A DNA stretch of 64,000 nucleotides from Scolanthus callimorphus (GCA_033964015.1 CM066915.1:4327575-4391574), one strand, 5' to 3'. Shown: positions 28,466-40,688, counted from the stretch's first letter. Notes: generated by a model not told the origin, from the letters alone. Translations and numbers: made by a program.

Positions 28466-28953
28466 GACAGCACGAGGATCCGCAGGCCTGATATTTTTGG
28501 TTCCAAGGCTAATTGGTTATCAGAGTCATGCTTGGCTTTTATTGACAGATAAGATAAAAGAACAACTGATGCCGCTGGCAGTTTTACATCTCTTCAGATG
28601 CAATTTCTGCGGTTCCCGTGACAGTTAATTAACTGATAACAGCTAAATTTAGTACATACTTGAAGTCTTCACATTCCGAAATATACACCGCATATGAAGA
28701 GAAGACTATGCTCGGAAAATAATAGAAAGCGAGCAATAAGCTCGAAATAGATTGTCCAACATGCGCAAATGGTATAAGCAGAAAACACCAAGCAAGCCTA
28801 CCAGCATTTTGTACTAGGGGCCAAAAGCAGGGCGAGAAATGTCGACATCCTGTCCCGCTATGCACAAGATAACAACACGATATTATTACAATGAATGCTG
28901 CCTATGAAAACCTACAGGAACGTTTAAAGCAGTCAACAGTACACATGAATTAA

Positions 28954-29662
28954 GGTATGAGTATACCTTTGCGCGAGGGATGTCACTTTTTCGCGAAAAA
29001 AAATCACTGTCGTGTCATTATTTACACTACAAGGGCCAATTATATATCGTTTTAAAGCTTATGGAACGGCCTTACTTACTAAGTGGTATATTTCTATGCA
29101 ACGGTAATTTGATGGATCATTTTCGTCGTTTTGTGCTTCAAAGGAAAAAGTACCAATTTTTGCTTTTTAAGAGTTCCTGCCACTTCCAGTTAATGTTAAA
29201 AGCTCCAGATTTCCGCAAAATGTATTCCTTAGAGTGCCATCTGAAAAAAGGTGTGCGGGATTATTGATATTTTACGTATTTGCGGAAATATCACGTAAAA
29301 AAGGTTGAAATCAGATATTTTTGGCAATGCTAACACAAAAATTAGCATAAAATATGTTTTAAAAGGAAAATCAAAAATCCCGCACACCCTTTTTTAGATC
29401 GCCTTCTAAAGAATAGATTTTGCTTATATTTGGAACTGTGCAATTTAATTGGAAGAAGATGGAACTTTTTAAAGAAAGTCGGTCCTTTTTTCTTTAGAGC
29501 TAAAAAAATATATGTTCATGTACAATATAATGAAAACAAAAGTATTCATCGGATAGAACAATCTTTTAGCTTTAAAATGATATATAAACGACGTTTGTGG
29601 TGTAAATTGTGACGTGATACGATTTTTTTCCCCGCGAGACCCCTCAAAGGTATACTCATACC
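28954..29662. mobile_element. Foldback MITE with TTAA target duplication
   Basis: A perfect 18-bp terminal inverted repeat GGTATGAGTATACCTTTG is flanked on both sides by TTAA (28950-28953 and 29663-29666). Internal inverted copies of AAAAAAGGTGTGCGGGATT and of the adjoining GCAAAAT-TATTC-TTAGA block indicate imperfect arms of about 300 bp around a centre near 29315. There is no ORF of note. TTAA targets are typical of piggyBac-type elements, but the ends do not show the canonical CCC. Confidence 0.85.
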
Positions 29663-29875
29663 TTAAGCGATATTTCAGTTGGAATGAGGAAAGTTCCTGA
29701 ACCCCCTTTCTACTCGGGATAAATTTGCAAGGGAAAGAGCGCAAACTGGATTGAAATTGCGAGTGACAGCTATTTATGGAGCCAAATTTGATTCACAAAG
29801 TGCTATGTGTGAGCCATGCTGTGCGGGTAGTAAACACTCTTTTAGATCCAGGAAAGTGCTGGTATCCTTTAAAAA

Positions 29876-30185
29876 AACATTATTTTCCTTGTCTCGGGTT
29901 GGCTTGGGTAGGCCCCATTGCATACCTGTAAACTTTGAGAATAGTTTTAGTATTATTAGTTTTAGTATTATCTTCCTTGTCTCGGGTTAGCTTGGGTAGG
30001 CCGTGTTGCGTACCTGTTAACTTTGAGAATAGTTTTAGTATTATTTTCTTGTCTCGGGTTAGCTTGGGTAGGCCCCGTTGCGTACCTGTTAACCTGATTA
30101 GTTTTAGTATTATTTTCCTTGTCTCAGGTTGGCTTGGGTACCTGTTAACTTTGAGAATAGTTTTGGTATTATTTTCCTTGCCTCT
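29876..30185. repeat. Tandem repeat, unit about 75-100 bp
   Basis: Four to five copies of CCTTGTCTCGGGTTGGCTTG, GGTAGGCC, TACCTGTTAACTTTGAGAAT and AGTTTTAGTATTATTTT, with varying deletions. Confidence 0.85.
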
Positions 30186-30398
30186 AATCTCACGTTACTC
30201 GACGTTCACAGTAGCGCACTTCCTAGATAAATTGACATTCGAGCCTAATTATGATTGACGCTCGAATCTGTTTTGATTGGCATTTTGGATAGCTCAAAAA
30301 TTAATCCCTGTTTTTATTGCCAAAATGGCATCTGGAGAATGTGGCCGTCGCACGGCCAAGTCTTTTATGTCTGTTTACGAAAAACGTAGGGCCTGCGG

Positions 30399-31351
30399 CC
30401 CCTCGTGTTCCCGAAGCGTCGAGATTGTTACAAGAGCAAGTATATGTTGATGACATCGGAGGATCGAGTAACACCCCTCTAGAAGCTGAGAAGTTGACGA
30501 AAGACATAGACGAAATTCTCAACAGTGGGCATTTTGAAGTCAAGGAATGGCACTCTAACGAAAAGAGTATAAACAAGTCCAGCGAACGTCAAACCATCTT
30601 CCTCGGACACAAATGGGACAAAGAAGGCGACAAAATGACGTTTAAGAGAGACGAAGTCGAATACATCCAGAAACCATTCACTAAACGAAGATGCTTAGCG
30701 CAGTTATCACAAGTATGGGACCCACTAGGTCTTGTTTTACCTGGCACTATCAAGCTCAGAATTGACTTGCAAGATTTATGGGCGTCTGGCTACGCATGGG
30801 ATGAGATTCTCCCAGAAGAAATTCAGATGAAATGGACAGAAAACGTTAAAGTACTCAATGAGATTCTGTCAACCCAATTCGAACGCAAGATCAAGCCAGA
30901 TGGAGCTTCAGGTGAGCCAGAAGTACATGGATTCTGTGACGGTGGAGAACAGGCATATGGAGCTGTTGTTTATCTCCGATGGAAATTAGAAGACGGAAGA
31001 TACAAATGTACTCCTATAATGATAAAGTCGTTCGTCGCCCCCCTCAAGAAAAAGTCTATCCCGAGACTCGAATTGTTAGGCTGTTTGATCCTTACCAGGC
31101 TGTACTGCACATGCGCACAAGCACTGAAGTTTGCGCAAATGCTAGACTGGAAAAAGATACTGTGGACTGACTCGAAAACCGCTCTGTCGTGGATCAAGAC
31201 ACCTGCAAGGAGGTTTAAACCTTTCGTATCAGCCCGTGTAGCCGAAATCCAAGAAAGTGTAGACGTCAAAGATTTCCAATATGTCAAGTCTAAAGACAAC
31301 GCCGCTGATGCCTTAAGTAGAGGAATAAGTACAGAACAGTTACACGCTTAG
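30399..31351 (+). pseudogene. Element 3 reverse transcriptase second half and RNase H
   Basis: Resumes at PRVPEASRLLQEQVYVDD: the YVDD catalytic motif, then connection domain and RNase H (GFCDGGEQAYGAVVYLRW and WTDSKTALSWI). The frame stops at 31349-31351 just after LSRGISTEQL, a conserved Bel/Pao stretch. The usual link to integrase is missing or shifted. Confidence 0.88.
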
Positions 31352-31397
31352 CAACAGTGAAGAATACAGAAGTGAGTTAAAAGAAAAACAACCAAGC

Positions 31398-32927
31398 ATG
31401 GTAGTTGAGAGTAGAAGTTGCAAGATGGTTGAAGACGTTTGTATTGAGAACGCGATCCTGAAGTATCTATTAACCTCGTGTTCAAGTTTCTCGAAAGTTC
31501 GGCGAACACTTGCATATGTAAGAAGGTTTATCTGCAATGCAAAAACCAAGGGTGACAAAATGTCCGGACCGTTAACAACACTGGAACTGCAAGACTCTGA
31601 AACGATGCTTTTCAAATGGTGTCAACAAGATATGAAATCCCAAACTCTAGACAAGAAACTTAAAGTTGGAGCTGACGAAGACGGAGTGTTGCGGGCATTT
31701 GGCAGGTTAGAAAACATCCAGAATCTCCCCAGGGACATGCGTCATCCAATAATAATACCACGTGATCACCCACTCGGAGATCTTATTCCACATGACCTTC
31801 ACGAGCGACGAGCCCACTGCGGATATAAGAGCTTGATATACGAAGCGCGCAGAAAATTCTGGATGGTTGGAATTCGCAGATCTGCAAAGCGTATTACAGG
31901 GAAATGTATCACTTGCAAGAAACTCCGAAAACAACCACTTGAGCAGCTGATGGGTCAGATTCCAAATTTACGTGTAGCAATCGGCTTACCAGCGTTTAGT
32001 AACACAGCGATGGACATGTTTGGTCCGATTCAAATCAAGTTGAACAGAAAAACGAACAAGGAAGCGCAAGTGATTATTTTCACATGTATGACGACGAGAG
32101 GAATACATTTAGAACTGGTTTCAGATAAAAGCACTGACACGTTTCTCATGGCTTTTAGACGGTTTGCTTGCACTAGAGGACATCCAAACACCTGTTGGTC
32201 AGATTGTGGAACGAACTTTGTTGGTTCTCAAGGGTACTTAAGAGAGATTATGCTCAATTGGGACATACCCCGGATCCAAAGCACGTTGACAGAGGAATTT
32301 GCATGCGACTTCAAGTGGAAATTCAACATTCCAAAGGCAAGTCACCAGAATGGCGTCGTTGAGAGCCTCATTAAATCAGTGCGTCAAGCAATCAATGTTA
32401 CGTGTAAAGATTGGTCATATACAGAGGAACAGTGGCACACCTTTTTCAAAGAAGTAACGTACATGGTAAACAGTCGCCCTCTTTAGCCCGCATCGGACGA
32501 CATCTGGAGCGAACCACCGATCACTCCAAACGATCTCATCATTGGCCGACACAATTCACCGCCTGTGCCAGAAGAAGAGACAAGAGTCAACCCCAGAGAT
32601 CTTCTCCGTTCGTGTCAGAAGCACGTTTATGAATTCTGGAAAGCCTGGATCAAGTACTTTGCGCCGAATCTGCTACCAAGAAACTAGTGGTTCCGAGTGA
32701 GGGAGAATGTCAAGATTGGCGATTTGATATTAGAATTAGATGCAACTCCCCGAAGAAGATGGAAAATGGGTGTGGTAAGCGATGTCTACCCTGGAGCTGA
32801 TGGCCTCGTCAGAAAAGTCCAGATCAAGACTCAACAAGGAAGATATGACAGACCGATTCATAAATTATGCCTGATTGCAACAAAGAAGAACTGGAAGTAC
32901 ATTAGAAGAACACAAGAACTCAAGTAG
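31398..32927 (+). pseudogene. Element 3 integrase with two in-frame TAG stops
   Basis: The HHCC zinc region is H-x-H type (HDLHERRAHCG, then CITCKK). The core has DDE residues in AMDMFGPI, CWSDCGTNF and GVVESLIK. The frame is closed by TAG at 32484-32486 (after MVNSRPL) and TAG at 32684-32686 but otherwise continues in phase to TAG near 32925. It would join element cDNA to the genome if intact. Confidence 0.88.
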
Positions 32928-32994
32928 ATAGTCTCAGACAGCAAGAAATAGTCGTAAAACGTCGTTAGTCGTTAACCTCCTAACTGGAGGAGGG

Positions 32995-33103
32995 TGTTTC
33001 GCACAATGAGCAATTTCTAGGTTGTCATTGGCTAAGCCTATCTAAAATTTAAATAATTAGCATATTAGTAGAAACCGAACAGAGTTAACTGAATTTAGGG
33101 CTA
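32995..33103 (+). repeat. Start of element 3 3' LTR (truncated or interrupted)
   Basis: TGTTTCGCAC after a purine tract marks the LTR start. The right end cannot be placed because the large foldback structure begins at 33104. Confidence 0.55.
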
Positions 33104-33386
33104 GACTGCAGAATACCCCCTCGCGTATAGCTATACCCTAAAAGAAACGCGTTATCGCGTCAACGCGTCCACACTGAGTCGACGAGGCGATATGTCAACG
33201 CGTCAACACGTCAACGGTTCGGTATAAAAACACGGAAACTAATGGCAGCGTTAGGAGGCTATGTGACAACGCGTCAACACGTCAACGGGTCGGTCTAAAA
33301 ACACGGAGTATATACTAAAATATGAAAATCCGAGAACGAGGTATTTTGCCAAGCTGGATTCTGAAAAAAGGAATTTGTCAACCAGT

Positions 33387-33459
33387 TGAACTTAGAAAAA
33401 TATATATAATGAAAGGAAAGCTGTTCGTCTACCTTTCATTATGTATATTTTTCTAAAAA
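33387..33459. repeat. Hairpin, about 24-bp stem
   Basis: TTAGAAAAATATATATAATG with AAAGG pairs with CCTTTCATTATGTATATTTT and TCTAA around a short loop (AAAGCTGTTCGTCTA). Confidence 0.8.
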
Positions 33460-34800
33460 ACGGAAATTGATGGCAGCCTTAGGAGGCTATGTGTATAGAG
33501 CGGTTTTCATCTGGCTGTGAAACAAAACCTAATAGTCAGTGTTTAATATTGTCTACTAGTCATAATTAAAAAGGGGAATAAAATAGAAATGACTGTCGTA
33601 GTGTATAGCAGTGCGTATTTTGTTAGGATCTATTTCACGTCGGATGAAAACCACTCTAGTGAACTAGTTCTTCGCAGCGCAATTGTAGAAAGAGGCTATG
33701 TGTATAGTGAACTAGTTCTCGTTCTACAAATGCACGCATGCACGCGACAAAAATAGTTCTCTATACACATAGCCTCGTTCTACAATTGCGCGTGAAAGAA
33801 CTAGTTCACTATACACGTCGTTCTATAAATGCGCGTGAAAGAACTAGTTCACTATACACATAGCCTTGATCTATAATTGCGCTGGAAAGAACTAGTTCTC
33901 AATACACAGTCTCGTTTTACAATTGCGCAGGAAAGAACTAGTTCACTATACACATAGCCTCGTTCTACAAACGCGCAGGAAAGAGCTCACTATACACATA
34001 GTCTCGTTCTACAAATGCGCTGGAAAGAACTAGTTCTCTATACACAGTCTCGTTCTACAATTGCGCAGGAAAGAACTAGTTCACTATACACATAGCCTCA
34101 TTCTATAAAAGCGCTGCCAAGAACTAGTTCACTATACACATAGCCTCGTTCTACAAATGCGCTGTAAAGAACTAGCTCAATATACACGTAGCTTCGTTCT
34201 ATAAATGCGCTTGAAAGAACTAGTTCACTATACACATAGCCTCGTTCTACAAATGCGCTTGTAAGAACTAGCTCAATATACACATAGCCTCGTTCTATAA
34301 ATGCACTTGAAAGAACTAGCTCACTATATACACAGTCTCGTTCTATAACGCTTGAAAGAACTAGTTCACTATACACATAGCCTCGTTCTACAAATGCGTT
34401 GGAAAGAACAAGCTCAATATACACATAGCCTCGTTCTATAAATGCGCTGGAGGAAACTAGTTCTCATACACAGTCTACATCTACTAATGCGCAGGGAAGA
34501 ACTAGTTCACTATACACATAGCCTCGTTCTACAAATGCGCTGGAAAGAGCTAGCTCAATATACACAGCCTCGTTCTATAAATGCGCGTGAAAGAACTAGT
34601 TCGCTATACACATAGTCTCGTTCTACAAACGCGCTGGAAAGAACTAGCTCACTATACACATAGTCTCGTTCTATAAACGCTCGTGAAAGAACTAGTTCAC
34701 TATACACATAGCCTCATTCTATAAACGCGCTGCCAAGAACTAGTTTACTATACACATAGCCTTGTTTTATAAATGCGCTGCGAAGAACTAGTTCACTAAC

Positions 34801-34892
34801 ATGAACAACAACAACCAAAGGTTGAGATTTATGTTAAACGCCGTTGAAAAATGGTGTTTTGCTGACGTTTCGAGTGTTAGCCCTTCGTCTTG
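34801..34892 (-). repeat. Dispersed 92-bp block with hammerhead-like core (first of several copies)
   Basis: ATGAACAACAACAACCAAAG through CCCTTCGTCTTG. Copies start at 34801, 35339, 35971, 36583, 37214 and 38754. Close relatives occur at about 43478-43560, 48918-49000 and 50440-50474 plus 50765-50822. On the minus strand the core reads CGAAGGGC, TAA, C(G/A)CTC, GAAACGTC, resembling hammerhead ribozyme boxes (GAAAC-GUC and a short stem II), but the CUGANGA box is not intact in these copies. Confidence 0.6.
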
Positions 34893-37325
34893 AAAGAACT
34901 AGCTCACTATACATAGCCTCGTTCTATAAATGCGCGTGAAAGAACTAGTTCGCTATACACATAGTCTCGTTCTATAAATGCGCTTGAAAGAACTAGTTCA
35001 CTATACACATAGCCTCGTTCTACAAATGCGTTGGAAAGAACAAGCTCAATATACACATAGCCTCGTTCTATAAATGCGCTGGAGGAAACTAGTTCTCATA
35101 CACAGTCTACATCTACTAATGCGCAGGGAAGAACTAGTTCACTATACACATAGTCTTGTTCTACAAACGCGCTGGAAAGAACTAGCTCACTATACACATA
35201 GTCTCGTTCTATAAACGCTCGTGAAAGAACTAGTTCACTATAAACATAGCCTCATTCTATAAACGCGCTGCCAAGAACTAGTTTACTATACACATAGCCT
35301 TGTTTTATAAATGCGCTGCGAAGAACTAGTTCACTAACATGAACAACAACAACCAAAGGTTGAGATTTATGTTAAACGCCGTTGAAAAATGGTGTTTTGC
35401 TGGTGTTTCGAGTGTTAGCCCTTCGTCTTGAAAGAACTGGCTCACTATACATAGCCTCGTTCTATAAATGCGCGTGAAAGAACTAGTTCGCTATACACAT
35501 AGTCTCGTTCTATAAATGCGCTTGAAAGAACTAGTTCACTATACACATAGCCTCGTTCTACAAATGCGTTGGAAAGAACAAGCTCAATATACACATAGCC
35601 TCGTTCTATAAATGCGCTGGAGGAAACTAGTTCTCATACACAGTCTACATCTACTAATGCGCAGGGAAGAACTAGTTCACTATACACATAGCCTCGTTCT
35701 ACAAATGCGCTGGAAAGAGCTAGCTCAATATACACAGCCTCGTTCTATAAATGCGCGTGAAAGAACTAGTTCGCTATACACATAGTCTCGTTCTACAAAC
35801 GCGCTGGAAAGAACTAGCTCACTATACACATAGTCTCGTTCTATAAACGCTCGTGAAAGAACTAGTTCACTATACACATAGCCTCATTCTATAAACGCGC
35901 TGCCAAGAACTAGTTTACTATACACATAGCCTTGTTTTATAAATGCGCTGCGAAGAACTAGTTCACTAACATGAACAACAACAACCAAAGGTTGAGATTT
36001 ATGTTAAACGCCGTTGAAAAATGGTGTTTTGCTGACGTTTCGAGTGTTAGCCCTTCGTCTTGATAGCCTCGTTCTATAAATGTGCGTGAAAGAACTAGTT
36101 CGCTATACACATAGTCTCGTTCTATAAATGCGCTTGAAAGAACTAGTTCACTATACACATAGCCTCGTTCTACAAATGCGTTGGAAAGAACAAGCTCAAT
36201 ATACACATAGCCTCGTTCTATAAATGCGCTGGAGGAAACTAGTTCTCATACACAGTCTACATCTACTAATGCGCAGGGAAGAACTAGTTCACTATACACA
36301 TAGCCTCGTTCTACAAATGCGCTGGAAAGAGCTAGCTAAATATACACAGCCTCGTTCTATAAATGTGCGTGAAAGAACTAGTTCGCTATACACATAGTCT
36401 CGTTCTACAAACGCGCTGGAAAGAACTAGCTCACTATACACATAGTCTCGTTCTATAAACGCTCGTGAAAGAACTAGTTCACTATACACATAGCCTCATT
36501 CTATAAACGCGCTGCCAAGAACTAGTTTACTATACACATAGCCTTGTTTTATAAATGCGCTGCGAAGAACTAGTTCACTAACATGAACAACAACAACCAA
36601 AGGTTGAGATTTATGTTAAACGCCGTTGAAAAATGGTGTTTTGCTGACGTTTCGAGTGTTAGCCCTTCGTCTTGAAAGAACTAGCTCACTATACATAGCC
36701 TCGTTCTATAAATGCGCGTGAAAGAACTAGTTCGCTATACACATAGTCTCGTTCTATAAATGCGCTTGAAAGAACTAGTTCACTATACACATAGCCTCGT
36801 TCTACAAATGCGTTGGAAAGAACAAGCTCAATATACACATAGCCTCGTTCTATAAATGCGCTGGAGGAAACTAGTTCTCATACACAGTCTACATCTACTA
36901 ATGCGCAGGGAAGAACTAGTTCACTATACACATAGCCTCGTTCTACAAATGCGCTGGAAAGAGCTAGCTAAATATACACAGCCTCGTTCTATAAATGTGC
37001 GTGAAAGAACTAGTTCGCTATACACATAGTCTCGTTCTACAAACGCGCTGGAAAGAACTAGCTCACTATACACAAAGTCTCGTTCTATAAACGCTCGTGA
37101 AAGAACTAGTTCACTATACACATAGCCTCATTCTATAAACGCGCTGCCAAGAACTAGTTTACTATACACATAGCCTTGTTTTATTAATGCGCTGCGAAGA
37201 ACTAGTTCACTAACATGAACAACAACAACCAAAGGTTGAGATTTATGTTAAACGCCGTTGAAAAATGGTGTTTTGCTGACGTTTCGAGTGTTAGCCCTTC
37301 GTCTTGAAAGAACTAGCTCACTATA

Positions 37326-39802
37326 CTTAGAACATGACCAATGCCACTCAGCCAATCAGCAACCGGCATTTGCGTCCCCTATATCCCATAGAAACTAAAG
37401 CGTCAAGCGGCGAGGGCATTGAACAATAGGGAAAATTAGGGGTTTGTACATAGTCATTAGTATTCATGCTCATAGTCATTAGTATTCATGCTCATAGTCA
37501 TTAATATTCTCTGGTTGCACCTTGCATTTTCATTGTTCTCCTGAAGAAGAACAAAGAAAACCAAGGTGCAACATAGAGAATACTAATGACTATGGGCATG
37601 AATACTAATGACTATGTACAAACCACACCCTGTTCTTCCCTCGCCGCTTGACACAACCAACTCTGCAAAATAATGGAAAACATTGACTTCATTGTGATCT
37701 TTTGCAAAATAGCTCTTTTTTTCAAGTCTGTCTTCAACATCTTTCTATAACAAAATAAACAAATCAAAATTAGTACATTATCAACATTGCAATTTGTTTA
37801 TGATAACCACGTTTATAAGAATTCGAAGTTTTATTAGGCAAAAAATTAAGAACCTTAAGTTAAGTAAAATAGTAACCGCAAAAACACATGCATATTTTCC
37901 CGTAGTAATAAAAATAATCCTCCATATTTATAGAAAAACCTTTCAAGTGTTGGACAAATGCAATTCTAGGTTGTTTTGACCAGTTATCAAGACGATGGAA
38001 TTGGATTGCGATTTGAGCTATTTTCTTGTCAGAGAAGTGGCCAGCAAGCGTGCGAGAGCCCCCTAAGAACATAGCTTTTTGTTCTGTAGTTAAGCATAGC
38101 AAATACCTAAAAGTTTCTCCACGAACATTTTGCATTTTGATGTTCCCTTTCATGTATAACGTACTGTATTTTTAAGGAAAAAACTTCCACCTTTCACATC
38201 GGTTTATTGTCTGATTCACTCAACTCTTGGCTGTCTCGAGGCATTTGAAAAACATTTTGAGTCTCAAATTGCTAAAACAAACATAGTCTCGTTCTATAAA
38301 TGCGCTTGAAAGAACTAGTTCACTATACACATAGCCTCGTTCTACAAATGCGTTGGAAAGAACAAGCTCAATATACACATAGCCTCGTTCTATAAATGCG
38401 CTGGAGGAAACTAGTTCTCATACACAGTCTACATCTACTAATGCGCAGGGAATAACTAGTTCACTATACACATAGCCTCGTTCTACAAATGCGCTGGAAA
38501 GAGCTAGCTCAATATACACAGCCTCGTTCTATATATGCGCGTGAAAGAACTAGTTCGCTATACACATAGTCTCGTTCTACAAACGCGCTGGAAAGAACTA
38601 GCTCACTATACACATAGTCTCGTTCTATAAACGCTCGTGAAAGAACTAGTTCACTATACACATAGCCTCATTCTATAAACGCGCTGCCAAGAACTAGTTT
38701 ACTATACACATAGCCTTGTTTTATAAATGCGCTGCGAAGAACTAGTTCACTAACATGAACAACAACAACCAAAGGTTGAGATTTATGTTAAACGCCGTTG
38801 AAAAATGGTGTTTTGCTGACGTTTCGAGTGTTAGCCCTTCGTCTTGAAAGAACTAGCTTACTATACTTAGAACATGACCAATGCCACTCAGCCAATCAGC
38901 AACCGGCATTTGCGTCCCCTATATCCCATAGAAACTAAAGCGTCAAGCGGCAAGGGCATTGAACAATAGGGAAAATTAGGGGTTTGTACATAGTCATTAG
39001 TATTCATGCTCATAGTCATTAGTATTCATGCTCATAGTCATTAATTTTCTCTGGTTGCACCTTGCATTTTCATTGTTCTCCTGAAGAAGAACAAAGAAAA
39101 CCAAGGTGCAACATAGAGAATACTAATGACTATGGGCATGAATACTAATGACTATGTACAAACCACACCCTGTTCTTCCCTCGCCGCTTGACACAACCAA
39201 CTCTGCAAAATAATGGAAAACATTGACTTCATTGTTATCTTTTGCAAAATAGCCCTTTATTTCAAGTCTGTCTCCAACATCTTTCTATAACAAAATAAAC
39301 AAATCAAAATTAGTACATTATCAACATTGCAATTTGTTTATGATAACCACGTTTATAAGAATTCGAAGTTTTATTAGGCAAAAAATTAAGAACCTTAAGT
39401 TAAGTAAAATAGTAACCGCAAAAACACATGCATATTTTCCCGTAGTAATAAAAATAATCCTCCATATTTATAGAAAAACCTTTCAAGTGTTGGACAAATG
39501 CAATTCTAGGTTGTTTTGACCAGTTTTGAAGACGATGGAATTGGATTGCGATTTGAGCTATTTTCTTGTCAGAGAAGTGGCCAGCAAGCGTGCGAGAGCC
39601 CCCTAAAAGTTAAAAAAAGTTACCTAAAAGTTTCTCCACGAACATTTTGCATTTTGATGTTCCCTTTTCATGTATAACGTACTGTATTTTTAAGGAAAAA
39701 ACTTCCACCTTTCACATCGGTTTATTGTCTGATTCACTGAACTCTTGGCTGTCTCGAGGCATTTGAAAAACATTTTGAGTCTCAAATTGCTAAAACAAAC
39801 TT
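37326..39802. repeat. Tandem duplication of a ~1-kb non-satellite block
   Basis: 37326-38281 and 38868-39802 are near-identical apart from point changes and one small replacement near 39605. Together with satellite they form a 1540-bp higher-order unit. The block holds the 184-bp hairpin and identical short frames (37794-37979, 39334-39519) that are not convincing genes. Confidence 0.92.
37441..37624. repeat. 184-bp foldback element (second copy 38981-39164)
   Basis: GGTTTGTACATAGTCATTAG at the left end returns inverted as CTAATGACTATGTACAAACC at the right. Inner arms GGTTGCACCTTG and CAAGGTGCAAC flank a loop of about 40 bp. It looks like a MITE duplicated together with its flanks. Confidence 0.85.
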
Positions 39803-40391
39803 CGAATTTTGCCAGCCTCGAACATCAGCGCTCTTGCAATTCTCATAAGAAAGCCCCGGGAAGAAACAGATTGTCAATTCAAAACCAGTACGTTTTACCA
39901 AATGTTCCGCTGTAAGGCTGTAATGCGACTTCTGAGTTCAATTTCCGGTCTTCGATCAAAACTTTACGGATTTACGAATTCTGATAACGAGACCGAGATT
40001 TTATGTACGCTTTCCTGTTTCTCCCTTTTCCTTGGGCCATAGGAGTCGAGGAATCCATTACAAAAGCTTGCGATAGAATATTTTCATTTCTTACCTGACT
40101 TCGGGAACGAAACCTGTCAGCAACTCCAGTATGGCCAGTTTGAACTGCTATCGTCCCAAAACAAACACTTGGAAATTAATTAGAACAATTCATGCACTCA
40201 AAACAAACCGCTTTGTCGGTAGATCTTTTCTTTCACACACACAAGGCTTTGATTGACACTACTATTGTAAAAAGCCTTGGATGAAGTATGGCTCTGAACA
40301 ATGCTCTGTAATGATGTTGATATGTCAATGACAAGCTAGCACAAAAACTTTCAAAATACTTTCTTCGTGGCATTGGTCATGTTCTAAAACA
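39803..40391. other. Unique-looking stretch without a recognised gene
   Basis: No repeat unit, promoter or protein-like frame stood out. It ends in CATTGGTCATGTTCT, the inverse of AGAACATGACCAATG found at 37328 and 38870, another inverted relation inside the 8-kb structure. Confidence 0.5.
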
Positions 40392-40489
40392 GTTAGAGAA
40401 TGGACGCGAGTGTCCTATGGGAAATAGACCACTAATTTTTGTTCATTAGTGGTCTATATCCCATAGAACACTCGCGTCCATTCTCTAAC
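40392..40489. repeat. 98-bp near-perfect palindrome
   Basis: GTTAGAGAATGGACGCGAGT ... GACCACTAA, a 10-bp loop, then TTAGTGGTC ... ACTCGCGTCCATTCTCTAAC. Arms of about 44 bp with two or three mismatches; a strong cruciform or hairpin. Confidence 0.92.
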
Positions 40490-40688
40490 CCTTACATAGC
40501 CTCGTTCTATAAATGCGCGTGAAAGAACTAGTTCGCTATACACATAGTCTCGTTCTATAAATGCGCTGGAAAGAACTAGTTCACTATACACATAGCTTTG
40601 TTCTACAAATGCACGCGAGAGAACTAGTTCACTATACACATAGCCTCGTTCTAAAAATGCGCGTGAAAGAACTAGTTCTCTATACACA

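Larger units (their letters stand above)
28466..30398. other. 1.93-kb insertion splitting element 3 RT
   Basis: RT homology breaks after AKSFQ and resumes at PRVPEASRLLQEQ (CCT at 30401), adjacent positions in Bel/Pao RT. The inserted DNA contains a foldback MITE (28954-29662) and a tandem repeat (29876-30185), and no gene. No clear inverted termini or target duplication were seen at its edges. Confidence 0.75.
25603..33103 (+). mobile_element. Degenerate Bel/Pao retrotransposon (element 3)
   Basis: Gag, protease, RT, RNase H and integrase are all recognisable in order but broken: a frameshift near 25750, an in-frame TGA at 27215, a 1.9-kb insertion at about 28466-30398, a frame change with apparent small deletion between 31351 and 31398, and TAG stops at 32484 and 32684. 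A purine tract GGAGGAGGG precedes the start of a 3' LTR at 32995 (TGTTTCGCACAATGAGCAAT). That start resembles element 1's LTR start (TGTTTCG, then GCAATTTCT). No matching 5' LTR was found. Confidence 0.85.
33650..38860. repeat. 48-bp satellite in higher-order arrays
   Basis: Dozens of copies of a ~47-48-bp unit: CGTTCTATAAATGCGC, GTGAAAGAACTAGTTC, ACTATACACATAGCCT. Each unit carries the 10-bp palindrome GAACTAGTTC. Units are grouped in higher-order repeats of about 538-632 bp, each ending in a 92-bp block (starts 34801, 35339, 35971, 36583, 37214, 38754). A further four units lie at 40495-40690. The first units (33650-33720) are inverted. On the minus strand the unit reads as 16 codons, giving repetitive frames that I treat as by-products. 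Confidence 0.92.

Noticed and set aside
34098..37121. Repetitive minus-strand frames with 16-residue repeats
   Set aside because: Product of the 48-bp satellite; stops occur wherever a unit has an indel and no start or promoter is consistent.
33650..38860. CRISPR-like appearance of regularly spaced repeats
   Set aside because: Units are contiguous tandem copies without unique spacers, in eukaryotic mobile-element DNA.
37794..39519. Identical 61-codon frames in the two 1-kb blocks
   Set aside because: Identity comes from the recent duplication; composition and lack of partners argue against a gene.
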